Positions 35,130 to 48,706 of a stretch of 64,000 nucleotides of DNA are shown in pieces (the stretch's first letter is position 1; every line of letters begins with the position of its first letter). The DNA lies in NCBI GenBank assembly GCA_030340625.1, contig JAOPHQ010001993.1, positions 124,001 to 188,000 on the forward strand, read 5' to 3'. The notes under the pieces were generated by a model. The model did not search any database. It was not told where the DNA came from and saw only the letters and a program-made list of their open reading frames with translations. This DNA comes from Merluccius polli. Its lineage: Eukaryota > Chordata > Actinopteri > Gadiformes > Merlucciidae. A program made the position numbers and the translations under genes.

Positions 35130-35132
<3 letters not shown>

Positions 35133-35171
<39 letters not shown>
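35133..35171. repeat. (TA)n microsatellite
   Basis: About 19 TA units at the hAT right flank. Confidence 0.95.
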
Positions 35172-35175
<4 letters not shown>

Positions 35176-35413
35176 GATCATTTCTGAATGATCTATAATG
35201 TATTTGCCAATATTAAATTGGACATGAATATTGAGATGATGCAAATCAACGCTGGTCAAGTTGAATGGCACTGCTTATGCTTCTAGCTAGCTATGTCTCA
35301 TTATGATTCTAGCTAGCTATATCTGATTCACAAAAAAACTATTTTGGATATTTTCAAGAGCCCACATGAAACGAAAAAAGGTTGCAGTGACACGGGAAGA
35401 GAATTAATTGAGT

Positions 35414-35473
<60 letters not shown>
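35414..35473. repeat. (TA)n(GA)n microsatellite
   Basis: Eight TA units then about 21 GA units. Confidence 0.95.
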
Positions 35474-35477
<4 letters not shown>

Positions 35478-38400
35478 GCCTATTTGCATTTAATTCTCCG
35501 TCAATTCCGTTTTTGGTTTTCATGTAGCCTGTTTGGTTTAATAGGACTGGCCACCTGTGAGTTCTGGAGAATTACAGAACGGCTGTCGGCCAGGCCCATA
35601 TTCCGCAGCAAGCATTTAATTCAATAGATTCATCAATTAATATTGAAAAAAATGACCAATCGGATTGGCCCACAGGGCCATCTTTTGCCGTCATCAGCAC
35701 CTCATGTTTAAAACTTCTTCCCGCGACTATGTCCCAGACGGTGGTGGTTGAGGATGAGTAATTGAAGAACTAATTTAAGTTTTTGGAGCGGTTTATTTCT
35801 TTGACTGATGCAACATTCATGTGCAGGGATAGATTTCCTGAATGGGCCTGAGGGGGCGCCCCAAGGGACCAGAGGTCAGTGGGGCCCCTTGAGTAAAACA
35901 AATATGAACTAATCCCAACGCAAAATTATTATTGTTTTTTCTTAGTGTTCGAAATGTGCACAAGTGGTCCTTTGTACTTAACCACTATGCACGTGTGTGT
36001 GTGTGTTCATATTTCAAGTTTTGCCAGTGAGAGTGAATGCAGCCAGTATACTGGAATGCACACTGTTCTCATGCCTGAGTGTGTGTGTGTGTGTGTGTGT
36101 GCACGTACACACATATGCATTGGCCTTAAATAAGGCATCACGGTTATGAGTCTCGCCATGAGGTCATATAACGTTTGCAGCGAGATCCTTGAACAACAAC
36201 ATGCAGCTTGTGTTACAACATGCATACTCAACTCCATAGGATGAATTCAACAAGCACTGCTGGAGGTCACTTCCTGTGTTGCCGACCTAAAAGGAAACAC
36301 TGTTTGCCAGAGGGCGTCTGCTGTGATATTAGATTATCTAAGGTTAATCATCAAATAAAGTAATTAGGTGAAGGAGTCCACTCTCCCACAGAATGTAATG
36401 TCGTTCGCCTGGTTAGCATTAGTCTGGGATTTTGAGGCTGTTCCTATTATATTATATACTGTTTATTCTCTTATACTCTTATAGAGAAGCAAACTCATCA
36501 AGTATCAACTTTTGTATTTTATCTAAACAAACATGACATTTATGGCTGTAGGGGATGTGTAGCCTACACTATATACTGTGAAGATTAACCAGTTTGAATA
36601 GTAGAATGGAAATAAAACACATTTTTAGGCACATTGTACACACATTGTATGTTTTTTACCCCACATCCAAATTCATTATACGTCTGCTCAAGACCATGTT
36701 TACTCTGCCGAGTGCAGGCTGTCAAGTCAGGAAATCTCAGTTTAACTGATGAAACAATGAGAAATACAGTTAACAAGTCGCATATTTTTAAATGTGTGTA
36801 TGAACATGAAAATACTCAGCATTTTTTGAGTTTATCGAGAGATAAACGCAATTGTAATTGTTCTGAGGCGCTGTAGAAATGTGGAGTTAGGACACTGACT
36901 ACACAATTGCAATGTACTGCTGGGTGCACCGAGAGACACTAATGGAAACTTCTTCAACAACCACCTACTTCTACAGTATACGGCTAATACAGGTAATATA
37001 GTGGTGTGCGTTGGCCTCCACGGCAGCCTATTATTCTGTCCAACGGTCGAAAAGCCACCGCCGCCATTTGCACCCACGGTTCATCTCTTGCACCATAGAG
37101 CACCCGACGCCCCGGTCTACAGCATTCAGTCCCGGTGATCTGGGCTGGAGGTGGACCAAGGGCAGGAGGAGGAGAGGAAGGAGAGAACGGAGAGAAAGGA
37201 GCATGTTATAGAAAGCCCTGCAGGGCACGGAAGAGATTTATTCTGTGGTTATACAAGTGACCATCTTGTAAAGTGAAAGGCTCGCATGGCGGTGGCTGGA
37301 GAATAACATGTGGCCTCAGGTTTTTTTGAGTGCACCGAAGGAGAGCTAAGAGGAGAGTGTGTGCGTGTGTGTATGTACAAGACCTGCTCAGGTTCAATGT
37401 AAGGTTACGGTCTCTGCTGTAGTTTGCTCACAATATTTCTCGGCAGATTTAGCTCATTTCATTTTGTACTTCCACCAACACGCAACCTAGCATCATAAAA
37501 CATATTAGATATAGTAACAGTGGGTCTCGTTAGATAGGGTATCACATGCCTATGTAGTCCTAGCACAATTGCTGGAGCAAGGCATTAACAATGCTAGGGT
37601 GAGAGGTTGGGTTCCCACTGGGCCCACCCATGCTAAGAAATGTATGCACTGTTGGGATAAAAGCATCCACAAAATGGCATATATACCACAATCAAATGCT
37701 GTTGGCCCCTTGCCAGAGAAGAGATTTACAATGCTACACTTCAATTTCAACACATTTACATTTGAAATGGACAATTTTTATACATGGGTAATTTCAATTT
37801 TGTTTCAAAACCTTGGCGTACCGATGATCCAAGATGTATTGGTCAGTAATTTCCCATTCCAATGTGACTCATGTTGAAAGTGTCCATGCAAGGCCAGGAA
37901 GATTCCAGCGCAGCGCCAAAGGGTTTGGCAGCATGTGCTACATTGATTACACTTCCTATCTCTAGTACAACTGCATTGTTTCAGTTTTTGTTAATACAAA
38001 ATGAGGTCAGTGTTGAATAAAACATGTGGCTTGGACACCAGCCCTCGAGATGGATGTTTGTTAATGTGTGTATTCCAAGACCATGGTAAATGTGTGCTTG
38101 AGGTTTCAGTGTATTTGGGTCTGGCATACTTTTATGAAGAATATGAAAATACTAGGTCAGTCAAATACTGTTTTTTGCTGTTACAACACCAGGTATATGT
38201 GTAATACTGGAGTTCTGTTTTACTATTTCTAATCTACATATTCTAATATACAAAAATGCTTTACAAACAATGTGTTACCTGAAATAACACCAAATATGCA
38301 TCCTTCTGTGCCCACACCAGGTACTTACTTCCTGCTGAAACATCAGAACTTCATCCTGGACAGAATCTGGACCACCATCAATCAGTACACTAAATATACA

Positions 38401-40054
38401 AAATATAAATTGTTTGCTGAGCATTGTTCATAAAACTAATGTTGGGAGCTTATTCTGATCGTGATGATGTAGACGGTGTCAACATATGAGGGGACTCTGC
38501 AAATACTGCATGATGAGGTATCAGAGGCTTTGCCAGTGTGTACATAATCGTTCTTTAACAATGCATTTGCTCAAATCAAAAAGCTTGAGGATAAAAATGT
38601 AAATACACATAGGCCTTAATGTATATTTGCAGGCCTTATTTATATACATACATAGATAATAAAATGGTGTATTGTATTAAATTTAATGACAGACTAGTGT
38701 GTGAGATTTCAGAAGCCGGAATGATGGACCACGAAATGCGAGCAGCGTCCTCCATCCGGCTCAGTATGATTTGTTGAAACGGGATAAGAACCAGCCACAG
38801 GACATTCATCCAAGTGTCCAGCCGCTATTTTCCAAGTTGCAACATGAAACATGGCCCCATCTAGCATTACAGTTTGTTTTATACAAAGATGTAGGCACTG
38901 GACGTAGCCCTGTAAACTGAATGTTAAATAAAGTCATGATTGGTGATCATCATGACTATTATGTACACCCAAAATCTCTGCAACGTTATTATCCCACACT
39001 GTCAGTAAAACCGACTCGTAGATATACTCCATGGACATTATTTCCCAATTAATTTTGTAAGGGAGATGGCGCCTGGCCGCCAAGAGTACAGAGAAGCAAT
39101 GAAAAAGCAAATGGCTGCGGTGTCCTTTTCAAACCGTCTGCCCAATGAGGCCTACGTAACTTGGGGGCGAACACCATTTGCCCAACATTATCCCTCATCT
39201 TATTTATAGGAAAAGGAACATCCTTTTTTCCACATTTGCCCAGGAATCTGGACAAGGCAATCATGTACTCTTCGCTGCTGGGGCCCCACAATATTCTTAG
39301 AAATCACACTTTCAATTTACACACATCAGCCACAGCCTCACAGGAGACTCATGATCAGTGGGAGAAATAGAAAATACAAAAGATTTTCGAGAGAAGAGAT
39401 GGCTTCCGCTGTGGTTGCCTTGATTGGCAACATAGTTGATTCGGTGGTAGTGGTGGTGGGGGGTTGACTCCAGATACAGTATGTGAACAATGGAACATTG
39501 AAGTGAAATTGTTTGAGTTCTCAAGTTTTAAAAGTGTACATAAAAAAGGTACATCCAAGGCCAGCCAGAACAAACATTAATTTTCCTTTTTTGGCATAGC
39601 ATTAAAAAACAATGGTTTTCCTTTACGTGAAGCTCTTTAATGTCTTAACATCATGTAGCCTCCAGGCATGCGACAGCTCTAATGAGGAAACTCAAGTGTA
39701 CTGGTGGGAGACACGGATGAATTATAACTAAGCTTTATCCGCCAAGATACGCCATGAGGACGCAGGGTGATTTAAAAAGCTTACATTGGGCCTTCTACTT
39801 GATAGTGAGTTTGAAGTATACAAGTTTTATTTTTTGGCCAATACCACATAAAAATATCACTGACATGAACAACAAAATCAAAACATACACACAAAACAAA
39901 GAAAAGAATAGCCCGCGCTACACTTTTGATTTCCTCCGTTATTGCATATTTGTCACACATTTTGTGCAGTCCCATTATGTCGGGAACGAGGCAAACACTG
40001 CATACTATCATAAGAATGCTGTACCAACAATCCAAGAGTGGTAGGCTGATACCG
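35474..40054. other. Single-copy AT-rich stretch, no gene recognised
   Basis: GT tract at 36076-36106. CACACCAGGTACTTACTTCC near 38320 begins a 40-odd codon open frame after an acceptor-like CAG, but nothing in it is recognisable. The rest holds only short overlapping frames. Confidence 0.5.
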
Positions 40055-40275
40055 TAGGGGGGATGCTTTGTTGCCTCTGGGTGATTGGACGATTTGTCAA
40101 ATTTGAAGAAGCAATGATTTCTGCTCTGTATCAGAAACGCTCTTAAGAAAAATGTCTGGGTTTCCCATCCTTGAGATGAAATTCAAACGCAGCAAGACAA
40201 TGATCCAAAACACTATACGTGGCCTTTTCAAGGTCCGGACCTAAACCCAAAACAGATTATTTGGCAGGACATCCT
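40055..40275 (+). pseudogene. Tc1/mariner transposase remnant
   Basis: One plus frame gives QQDNDPKHYTWPFQGPDLNP then KQIIW. In Tc1-like transposases QQDNDPKH is the segment after the second catalytic Asp region, and WP.QSPDLNPIENLW carries the last acidic residue region. Here the roughly 15 residues normally between them are deleted, and IE has become KQ. Upstream, TTTCTGCTCTGTATCAG and CTTAAGAAAAATGTC match the usual SALYQEILKENV segment in another frame. It is a short dead fragment; no inverted terminal repeats were found nearby. Confidence 0.82.
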
Positions 40276-43200
40276 GGTATCATGGGTAACGCGGGTTACA
40301 TTTTCATGTAATGAATCTATCCCACAACAGACATGCATCATGTGTCCACAAGGGAATCCACCTGGTCAAACCAAAAAACACACACACACAACTTAACATC
40401 CTGGCCCGAGATCGTCCAAGCTAATGCGAGTGAACTGTGAACATTGAACTGTATGATCTTTCATTGATAAATCCAAATGTGTCTCAGGTCAAATGTATGA
40501 ACCCTGTAAGCTCATCATTCGGCCTTTGTTATGTAAGCCTGTGTTATGTAGGCTATTCTGCAACAGATGGGGCCAGTATACCGCGTCAGGGATTTATATG
40601 TATCTCCGCACAACAGTTTGCCTCCTGGGTTCGCTTTGAATGCGCGCTTGTTTGAGTGAATGGTAAACCGCAGACTTAATTAATTTTTGAAATTTAATGT
40701 GAAACGTACTTGCCACATTCAATTTTGGTGGATATTAAAAAGGTTAAAGACCATGACATTAGCGGTGTTTTCAGATGCCACAGCACCCCTCCGCCCCCCC
40801 TTCCCAGCACTGCCAATGAAGATTTGGCTGAGTAGGTTGCTCCCTCAAGGCGAAGAGAAAGACTTGTGTTATGTTATTGCGGGCTAGAATACAGAGCTTC
40901 ACAGCCGACTGGCTTCCATTATCATTCCCACCACCTAATGAGTGATTGTTCGCCGAGTGATAAAATTAAATTGCAAGCCTGACTGATTCCAGCAACAGGT
41001 GTTTTTTTTTTTGTTATTTAGTTTTTTTGTTCTCCACTTTTTTGTTTATTTGTTTGTCCCCTTTCCTTTTTGCTGTTTTTTGGACCTGTAATAATAACCT
41101 ATTAATAATAATCATGTAGAATATTCTGTATCCTTTTCACAATAACAATTGACAATCTCATCTTTTGCTATTTTGTTTATTCACTCTCAGTCTAACAAGT
41201 TTAACAACAAAATATAATCTTGGTTTAAAAAAAAACAACAAGAAAAATACAAATTAAAGATTTGCAGACTAAAGATGTATGACTGTATGTACGAATGTAT
41301 GAGCCAAATTCACGTAAATGTTAACAATACAGGTTACCAACATAATAATGTATGAATTTAAAAAAAAATCTAATCAAACCAGGGGCAATAACTGAACGAT
41401 GGTTGTGTTTTTGCTATTGTGGTTGGTGGTCATGTGACAATATGATTCATTTGGCGGACAATAATACAATAAGAACACCGTCTAATTCCCTGAAGGGCAA
41501 ATTAAAGCTGTTTGCATGTAGCTGGGACGTTTCACAAATTAAAAATAAAAAAAGGTAACTGTGTAACCCCACAAATAGTTAAACCAACTAAGGGCTCTGA
41601 TTTTTTACTGATAAGTACGGGGGTTGGGTGTATCTTCAGAAGCTGTAAACTTAAGCATTTTCAGGAACATATGACTTGAGCAAACTGTCGCATACATTAT
41701 GGAAATCAAGAATGATAACCAATGCAGTAATACATTGCAAAATGTTCAGGACCAATGGCAATAGGATCTAGAAAAGGGGGGTGGCTAACAGAGAATGAAT
41801 GACATTAACCGGTGAAGTGGTAGAGCTTTTAGCGTGTTGGCTGTTGTTGGTTTGGCTTTTGTGAGTGCATTGACTGCAAACACAATGGCATACACGTATC
41901 CATTATTAGTATACATCTATTTCTGTTCTACCACCATCACATTGTCATAAGAAACCTTTTCGGTGGGCGGAAATTTGCATGGAACCTGCATGCCTACTGC
42001 CTCATTCAATAATATTTAGATTGCTTTCCCATCCAAGACAAGCTCTTAATGAAATCATATCTCCAAGTACTTAATATGATAATCTCAATTATCATCAACT
42101 GTCGAAGTGTGAACATGCCACGACTTCTGTAAACAAAAGCAGTTGTGCTCAGCGGTTTGAATTCACAGTCGAGGTGCCGGCAGGAATAAAAAGGGGTTTT
42201 TAATGGTCTCTTTCCATGTTAATGGTATTCAGTTTGTTCTTAACACGCCATTGCACCGATATTGAAACCATTCATTTCTGTAATAGGGAGAGGGGTCCCG
42301 CGGAGCACTGAATCTGAGTGTTGTATCCCTGGCAGTTCGCTCTCTATGATAATACTTTTAACACCACCACAGCCTCAACTCCTGTTGGTTGTGCTTCATA
42401 TTGTGCCAGGTGAATCTGCATTGTTTTTTTAATTTTTTGATTACAGGTATCTTACAATCAATTCACTTAAATATTACTATTGAAGGACATACTTAAATTG
42501 TCAAACAAGCTGGATGATGAATGCCCTTAAAATACAATACCAAATTGTGTTTGTAAATAACACACAGATCTTGGCAGCATAGAGACAAAGCGTAAGCATT
42601 CTGCTACGCATTGAGAAGAATGTATGCAAGCCTATGTCGATGTTAGCATATGGGGCTAACATAGCACAGCTTTTTGGAGCCGTTTACATAATTATGTTTG
42701 TCGGTTGCTCTTGAAGTAAAGACATGATCACTTGCAGCACCTGTGTTGGTGTGATTATGTCTTACAGTGTTCATCAATACTGTTTTTTGGGCTTTCTATT
42801 ACTTTGCCACACAGGTACTGTATACTACTAGATCAGGTAGGTCTGATGAAAACATCCAACTCTGAGCTGTCAAACTTCCCCCAAGAAAATACCTCAAATC
42901 GACTCTACTTTCCAGACGTCAATATACATAGCATAATAATACAAATCAAAAAGATTGTACATGAAATAAAGCAGTGGTTGTGTTTTCTAGCATCCAGTGA
43001 CAAATAACTTGGAACAATATAGGAGAAAGATTATAAAAGAGCTACTTCTTCTGACTTGAGACACACCTGTCAAAATGACAGACACTCACTCATTAGCCAA
43101 CCATTAACAGCCACAAAACCTCTTAAATACAACTCGACAAAACAACGTACGTGTTTATTTGCGTCTGTAACACTCGACCTAGGAATTTTACATCACACTG

Positions 43201-43554
43201 CTCGTTGTGGGTCCAATAAGAATAATTCCTTTATTTAATTATTTGTAAATATTTTTTTATACGGTTTTAGTAAGTTTGAGCTTGCCAATGAGCTATGTTT
43301 GGTAAACCAAATGATATGTATTATATGGATACATTAGCTAGTTAAAAACAATAGCTACATTCCTTTACTTGCTTACCACACAATGTTCAAAATTATATTA
43401 GAAATCTGTTTCTGGATTTACATTCCTTAAATAAAAAGGACAATTGTGTATTTTATTTCATCTGAAGGATGATTTGCTTGATCTGATAAAGGAACAAAAT
43501 ATAATAGGAGTACTTTATTAGCGAGTCTGTTTTAATCTGCAATCAATACTTATT
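40276..43554. other. Single-copy AT-rich stretch, no gene recognised
   Basis: T-rich block 41000-41075 and A-rich blocks near 41230. The 42005-42285 interval is a candidate noncoding regulatory segment (see findings). No exon was supported. Confidence 0.5.
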
Positions 43555-44456
43555 TATTTAGCAACTATTTATGCTTTATCCAAAGCGACTTACAGGTGAA
43601 AGAGATAAGGAGCAGGTTAGGAGTTACCCCGGATTTCCACCGGGGACGTCAGCGTCGCGTGAGCGTCGCGTTACGGCTGCGTCGCGGTCGCTGCTGCTGA
43701 TCGCTGCCACTCTAGTCAGTGAGAGCATTTCCACCGGGCCGCTGCGTAACGTCTCAGCAGCGTCCCAGGAGCGGCGCGCCGCAGCCGCAACACTATCATT
43801 ACGCAGCGTTCTATTTTTGACGCGAGCCGCTGCTGAAACGCGTCAATTTCAACAGAGCAGACCGACCGGGCAGGAAGTGAAATAGTAAAAGCCATAGAGC
43901 ATCCGGTCAATTTTCAAAATAAAACCACCCTCCCGATCGAACACGGCCACAAATCGTTGTCGTTTATAACTGACTTTGTCTATAGGCTACAGCACAACAC
44001 ATTAGGACATAACAACAATAAACAACACTAAACACAATTAAACCAGACAAAAAAGTAAACATTTACTATATAGCCTACCAACTCATGGTAGAAGCACACA
44101 AATCTAGGAAAAACGACCAAATCAACAGCAAATCAACTTCTGACAGACAAAGCAACTGCAAGTCAACTTCGGAAAGGCAAAGTGACCTTTTATTTGTTTG
44201 TTCTATTTTGACATCCACAAATTATCGCGTGGTCTCCTGATTCTCGCGTGGTCTTGCAGTTCTCGCGTGATCCCGCGAATCCAGCCGCTACGCTGCCGTA
44301 ACGCGTCCGGTGGAAATTGACGCAGGGCAGAGGACGCAGCCGTAACGCGACGCTGACGTCCCCGGTGGAAATCCGGGGTTAGGCATCTTGCTCAAGGATG
44401 CCTACAGGTAGACTTTGGGCATTGGGGTCCCAACCCAGAACCTTTCAGCCGGACTA
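43555..44456 (-). mobile_element. tRNA-derived SINE, split by a MITE
   Basis: On the minus strand, 44456-44379 reads GGCTGAAAGGTTCTGGGTTGG (box-B region), then AAAGTCTACCTGTAGGCATCC and TTGAGCAAGATGCCTAA. It continues past the insertion at 43626-43555 as TCTCTTTCACCTGTAAGTCGC, TTTGGATAAAGC and GTTGCTAAATAAAT. Rejoining across the TTA target gives a continuous SINE with the standard fish tail. The 5' head is incomplete. Confidence 0.85.
43627..44378. mobile_element. PIF/Harbinger MITE with TTA target duplication
   Basis: Inverted ends CCCCGGATTTCCACCGGGGA (left) and, in reverse, CCCCGGATTTCCACCGGGGA (right). The inversion continues through CGTCAGCGTCGCG. The 3-bp duplication TTA is perfect (43624-43626 and 44379-44381), as expected for PIF/Harbinger. 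The terminal 150 bp on each side is unusually CpG-rich compared with the AT-rich core. There is no transposase frame. A relative of its right end lies at 7674-7756. Confidence 0.92.
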
Positions 44457-44478
44457 TGCTGCCTCCCTAAAGCAAACA

Positions 44479-44715
44479 ATGATGGCAAGTGAATACTTAA
44501 TTTCGCTGTTTGCTTTGGGTTGTTGTATACAAATGTGGACATTGGCTGCAGCGTGCGGAGGAGACGTACGGAGTAAACAGTGTCCAGAGGGCTTTATCGA
44601 ACGCCACAACGGAGTTAAGAAACAGGGCTCTATGCAGATCAATGGCAACGCATTAACCTTTTGTACTTTAACACGACAGGATCGATATTTGAACGCCGCT
44701 AACTGCTTCACATAG
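44479..44715 (+). CDS. Unrecognised 78-codon open frame with signal-like N-terminus
   Basis: From the ATG at 44479 the frame begins MMASEYLISLFALGCCIQMW, a hydrophobic stretch resembling a signal peptide with small residues before a possible cleavage site (TLAAACG). It then has four spaced cysteines (CGG, QCPEG, FCT, NCF) and stops at TAG. It follows directly after the SINE at 43555-44456. Nothing is recognised by family. There is no upstream promoter evidence and no clear splice donor, so a chance frame is more likely than a gene. Confidence 0.12.
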   Translation: MMASEYLISLFALGCCIQMWTLAAACGGDVRSKQCPEGFIERHNGVKKQGSMQINGNALTFCTLTRQDRYLNAANCFT

Positions 44716-45429
44716 ACTCTGACATTGCAGCTCCGGCGAATTTTGGATATGTCTGAGAATCAATTTGGCTGGATATAAAGAGGTAGTTACCCTTAAAGAC
44801 ATCATGAAGGGAAAATTGACTTTTTTTTTCTTTTTACCTTGTTAGCTTATTTCAACAGGCATTTACCTACTCTAATAGAAAAAAAGAAAAACTGGAATAA
44901 GTGTTTCTTTTGAAGGTTCGACTCAATCCGATCCCTGCTAATATAAGGCATAAAACGCTAATGTCATTTGTTACTAGGAAATATATCACATGACGTGAGT
45001 AAGATGCACTCTGAATTAAGTTTCACATTGCCTTTTCACTATTGATACCATGTCTTACCATGATATAGGATAGAATTGAGACAACTTTTAAATGGATTTA
45101 ATTTAAACTTGGATGTCAGATTCTGCTTTTCTATATTATATATTTCCATCCATTGCAAGCTCCATCAAGCTTTTGAGAAAGTTCTATTTATTGTCAGAGA
45201 TATATTTTAGTTTTTTTCTTCCCAAAAAAAGTATTGGGGTGACAAACTGTACAATTCTGGTCACAATGAATAATGCAGTACTGCACGGAGATATGGGGAA
45301 ATCACTCTATTTGTGAAATACAAATGTCTGGGGGCAATAGGTTAGTAGACAGGTGGAAACAAGCTTGGGAATCGTACACACCAGCCTGGTCTGCTTTATA
45401 CAATAGATGAATACTGTATTGTTGTTGTA
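44716..45429. other. AT-rich stretch, no feature recognised
   Basis: Only short poly-T and poly-A runs and chance frames. Confidence 0.5.
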
Positions 45430-45437
45430 GGAAAGCT

Positions 45438-45604
45438 CAGTAGCAGAACAAGTCAGAGGCGGGCGGGGGGGCGGGGCAAAAGACCGGGCCCTTTACGGTA
45501 CGTGTTTGTCGACGGGGGGGGGGGGGGGGGGGGGGGGGCGAAAATCATCCACAGCCGAGCCCCTAGGGACCGCCCACCCGGCCCCTCCTGACGCTCCGCC
45601 CCTG
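45438..45604. mobile_element. Short hAT-type MITE with a G25 core
   Basis: Left end CAGTAGCAGAACAAGTCAG; right end in reverse CAGGGGCGGAGCGTCAGGAG. They align with gaps through GTCAGAGGCGGGC / GTCAGGAGGGGCC. Flanks are GGAAAGCT (45430-45437) and GGAAAACT (45605-45612), an 8-bp duplication with one change. The centre is GTTTGTCGAC followed by about 25 G and GCG, matching the GTCGAC-polyG part of the element at 8975-9346. Confidence 0.7.
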
Positions 45605-47179
45605 GGAAAACTTCCAACAATGACATACAAATGATGACATCATTCAGCCTTTGCATGATACTTTTGATGCTGTTGTGCGTTGTCATCATATGCACACGAA
45701 AATGATGGTATAGAGAAAAAAAGCACTCTGTTAATTACTCACCAACAAACTCACTGACTGTATAAAGATATCCAAACACTAGTGTGTGTGTCATTTCTAT
45801 TTTCCAAGTAAACAACCAGAAAGCAACAAGGTGAAGACAGCATGCCGATAATAACAGACCGCAATTACCACAGCAAAATTAGAGACATGAAATCACAACA
45901 GTGGAATGGAGTGTGCCGCGTCAAACCAAAAACAAAACCAACAGGGTAAACTGCAGTGAACTTCGTTACAAAGACAGTTGGATGTGAATGACATCTTGAC
46001 CCCCCCGCCCACCCCCCGAGCTACAAAAATTACACGCTTGCATTTAGGATGACTTACTTTCGAGTGCTGCAAACAAACAGGGATCTAGTTTGTGCCAAAA
46101 GTTAGAACTGTTGTGTGGCCTTGATAGACGCCTCTAGCGAGAGGTTAATACCACCGTGTGAGATAATACTGTACAGCTACTGTCGGAGCCTTGGGCTTGG
46201 GCTCTGCCGTTTATCTCCCGTGAGTTTGCCAAGGGAGCATACGATAAAACATTTTTATAAAATGGAGTAAGATAGATTTTAAATATGAAGTCGGTTGAAA
46301 AAAAGAGTAGTGATAAGAGAGAGATATATAAAAAAAGTTGTTTTTCCTCAGGGAGGTTTTTGCTTACTGTATGTATGGTGCTGAATGTGAGGCGTATAAC
46401 CTTGAAGCCAGGTTCTGTCTTATTGTTTTACACAACATTTTAATGCAAGTGCTTGGGAAAAAAACATGAATGTAAGTTTACTGTAACAATGGTTGCCTTA
46501 ATGCAATAAAAAACAACACAGGGTTGAATATCACAGCTTTGCTCTCGAATTACCATTCCAACAATGCTGGTAAAAGCTATGCCAAGCTATATCATATTAC
46601 ACAACATGCTCACAACACACACAATAGGGCTTGTACATTGCAACATAAAATCGAAATGATCGCCTCCATTTTGGAAGCATAGGAGCATTGGAATGATAGT
46701 TATTATGTTGGTATTAATGGTTTTTTGGTCATTGTTTAGTAATTAATCATGAAATTATTTGTCATTATGGGGAGACATTTTTGTGTTTGAAACCGCCACA
46801 GCATTTCTTATGCGAGACGTGGCAAAACAACGTTTCCATTAGCCTAGGTTACAGCATATTTACGTTGCTTTAGAATTTCACAGGACTACAACTCTCTTGA
46901 GTCCTCCTAATATGGAGTATCGCCAACAAAAAATCCCATGATGCACTCTGATGTTCAAGCCCTATAGAGTCCCTTCTACCACACATACTCGCTCTCCACT
47001 CCCTGCACAACAAAAGGAGCACTGAAACAACTCCCAGGGGTTTTATCCATTCTTTACGCCATTAATTGTAAAGGACCTCTGAGATAAGGCCGCACACAGA
47101 GAGCTTCACATATTTCCACTGTCGTGGGCACATTCTATGTGACTGCCGTTATGCTCCAGACTTGCTCCAACATTGCGCG

Positions 47180-47204
47180 TGCACACACACATGCACACGC
47201 ACAT

Positions 47205-47245
<41 letters not shown>
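47180..47245. repeat. (CA)n microsatellite
   Basis: Interrupted then pure CA units. Confidence 0.95.
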
Positions 47246-47247
<2 letters not shown>

Positions 47248-48290
47248 TCATGGTTGTTTATACCACTCATATACCCCTCTTGCTCAGTTGAATGTAAACC
47301 AATTTCTCTCTGTTTTTCCGTACAGGAAACAATCTGGACATGTCATTGCGTCAGTTAATTTCACACCTCACTTGATACTTTGTGATGTAAAGGAACAGTT
47401 GGGATGCCGCGCTGTTGAGGTATCACGCCGTCAGCAAAATCATATTCATGCGGAATGGGGAGACGGGGCGGACATTTGCCGGGAATTACTGTGGAATGTG
47501 ATTATGTTATGGACATGAATAGTCACAAGCAAAGCACCTACGTGTGTGCGTGGTAGGAAGAAATTGGAGCGCCAAAAGTACGGACGCATGAAAAGAAATT
47601 GTGAAGCTCGGACAGACATAAGGTGCGTGTCGCTGAAAAGGCTGGCTGTTGTCTCAACTCCTGGTAGCAAATGTCAAAAATTCCTTCAGGCATTGTTTTT
47701 ATAGCACCACTATTATCCAGCCATTTTAATGTATTGCCCATCTTACAGAATAATCCATGTCAGGTGTGAAAAAAAAACAAAAAACACATACATTCAAAGT
47801 TCAAAGTTTCTAATGAATACATGCCAGTCAATTTCCAACATGCAGAGAACTAAGCCTAGATTACTTAGAAAACCACTTGTTAATGTAAACACATGTTAGC
47901 ATGTCATCATTTTGTGTACATTATTATGGAATGTTTGTTTGACACAGTACACTGACCCAAATGTACGGGGTGGCTGAAAGGTCGGTATGTTTAAGAGGGT
48001 CTCGAGCATTTTAACTACCGGGTTGGGCTGTTTGAATGGCCGTCGGTGAATAGCTCTAAACCAATTACTCGTGAATGGAATCACCATCTTCAGAGCAGCG
48101 CCACGACCAAAGGGTCAGTCGTAGCAAAACATCAACTGACATCCTGTCGAAAAGTGAACCGCAACTTGTTTTTACTTTAAACCTTTAAAAGGGGCATTCC
48201 TGGGAGGTACAGAAAGGAAGACATTCACATTATATAATTGGACTTTCATCTGCACCAATCTCATCTCGGTCCCGACACTGCTGGTTGGTC

Positions 48291-48330
48291 AATTCAATTA
48301 AATTTCAAATAGCTTTATTTATCCGGTTAT
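48291..48330 (-). mobile_element. Possible LINE 3' tail fragment
   Basis: CAATTCAATTAAATTTC followed by AAATAGCTTTATTTAT. On the minus strand this is an AATAAAGC-type signal followed by an ATTGAATTG tail, like the tail at 57908. Very short. Confidence 0.35.
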
Positions 48331-48628
48331 CAGGATCTTCATTTGTGTGAAGTGTCGATGCGCACACCAAACATAATTGGAACTATAGTAAATGACCGCA
48401 ACATATGAGTGTTGCTTGAAAACAGTTTAAAACGTCAAACGGCAGGGTCAAGGGGCCGTAAAAGCATTGCTGCCTAGACAAGTCGACAACATGTGAGGGA
48501 TATTGGATAGGTCTCAAGCCAAAATATATGTAGACCTTTGGGTCCAGGCACGTGTTTAGTAAGCTATGGTATCACAATTGTTATCATAATATCATAATTG
48601 TGTTATTATGTTGTATCTTGAATTTATA

Positions 48629-48632
<4 letters not shown>

Positions 48633-48676
<44 letters not shown>

Positions 48677-48706
48677 TATATATATTAGAATATATATATA
48701 TATATA
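48633..48706. repeat. (TA)n palindromic tract
   Basis: TA units bounded by ATATTCTAATATA and TATATTAGAATAT, so the whole block can form a hairpin. Confidence 0.93.
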
